Source: Streptomyces noursei ATCC 11455
GTDB taxonomy: Bacteria; Actinomycetota; Actinomycetes; Streptomycetales; Streptomycetaceae
Reading direction: 5' to 3'
DNA: 64,000 nucleotides
Assembly: GCF_001704275.1 (NCBI RefSeq)
Contig: NZ_CP011533.1
Location: forward strand, 124,001-188,000
Below, one piece after another: positions 63,643 through 64,000 of this stretch. Numbering within the stretch: position 1 is the stretch's first letter; the number at the start of each line of letters is the position of its first letter. The notes under the pieces were generated by a model. It had not been told where the DNA came from. It did not search any database and saw nothing but the letters and a program-made list of their open reading frames with translations. The position numbers and the translations under genes are program-made.

Positions 63643-64000
63643 ACCGCTTCCAGTTCGTTGCCGACCACCAGCGCCGCTACGGCGTGAAGCGGCTGTGCAC
63701 CATCCTCGGCATCGCCCGTTCCAGTTTCTACTACTGGCGTCGGACGGCCGCGGATCGGGCCGCCCGGGCGGCGGCCGACGCTCGCCTCGCCGTCGGGATA
63801 CGGGCCGTGCACCGTGAGTCGGACGGCACCTATGGCGTCCCCAGGATCACCGCCGAGCTCCGCGAGGCGGGTGAGCGCGTCAACCACAAGCGGATCGCGC
63901 GGGTGATGCGCAGCATCGGCCTGGCAGGCGTGCGGCTGCGTCGCAGGCATCGCACCACTGTCGCGGACCCGGCCGCGGCGAAGGCCCCGGACCTCATCGG
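63639..64000 (+). CDS. IS3-family transposase OrfB, runs off window
   Basis: GTG 63639 opens VNRFQFVADHQRRYGVKRLC, then ILGIARSSFYYWRR, and the HTH_21 region (YGVPRITAELREAGERVNHK, then RIARVMRSIGLAGVRLRRRH). The integrase core lies beyond the window. Confidence 0.9.
   Translation, partial: MNRFQFVADHQRRYGVKRLCTILGIARSSFYYWRRTAADRAARAAADARLAVGIRAVHRESDGTYGVPRITAELREAGERVNHKRIARVMRSIGLAGVRLRRRHRTTVADPAAAKAPDLI

Noticed and set aside
1..64000. tRNA, rRNA or replication-origin genes
   Set aside because: I saw no cloverleaf-like tRNA segments, rRNA-like blocks or DnaA-box clusters; a tRNAscan or Rfam run would be needed to exclude them fully.

Overview
The window is streptomycete DNA. It is very GC-rich, third codon positions are G/C-rich, GTG and TTG starts are common, ATGA/GTGA overlaps couple genes, and several families are typical of the genus (NsdA-like regulator, XRE/DUF5753 with DUF397, DUF5999, an IHF paralogue, sugar transporters with no ATPase of their own). 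About half of it is insertion sequences, many nested or broken. Such density fits the accessory arm of a linear chromosome or a large linear plasmid; that placement is inference.

1-16.3 kb: accessory genes. A partial HTH protein has two palindromic operator-like sites upstream, one inside a 42-bp perfect palindrome. Next comes a reverse-strand NsdA-like regulator, then a lasso-peptide cluster on the plus strand: precursor, cyclase, RRE protein, leader peptidase and ABC exporter. The exporter is split by a 1087-bp IS5-family element. Converging on it are reverse-strand genes: a JmjC/cupin oxygenase, an 85-aa protein (now separated from the oxygenase by an 885-bp IS), two endonuclease/exonuclease/phosphatase (EEP) proteins each preceded by a small DUF5999-type gene, a 29-aa zinc-ribbon peptide, a methyltransferase and several small proteins. 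A divergent XRE/DUF397 pair ends this block.

16.3-24.3 kb: ruins of a type I-G (formerly I-U) CRISPR-Cas locus. A 5'-truncated cas3 is split by IS982 and by a second copy of the 1087-bp IS. It is followed by a frameshifted Cas3-extension-type gene and a seven-repeat array whose last repeat is cut by an IS21-family element with a 5-bp duplication.

24.3-43.9 kb: an IS graveyard (IS21, ISL3, ISAs1, IS630, IS701, ISAzo13, IS256, IS110, IS30, IS3, IS5). Among it lie a frameshifted IHF-like gene, a small HTH gene, an apparently intact second RNA polymerase alpha-subunit gene and a DUF4142 protein. One IS3 element carries three other ISs inside it.

43.9-56.1 kb: scattered non-mobile genes between ISs: an isopenicillin-N-synthase-like oxygenase, an Rpf-like secreted protein, an EF-hand protein and a glycosyltransferase lacking a recognisable DxD. 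Two diverged copies of a roughly 370-bp leader sequence lie in opposite orientation; one sits just upstream of the EF-hand gene.

56.1-64 kb: two adjacent IS5-type elements (one with a passenger gene), then a reverse-strand sugar ABC transporter operon (binding protein and two permeases), a decayed ISAs1 element and an IS3 element running off the window.

The lasso pathway lacks an intact exporter and the CRISPR system lacks the Cas3 helicase and an intact array, so both look inactivated here. The remaining intact non-mobile genes are candidates for live function.
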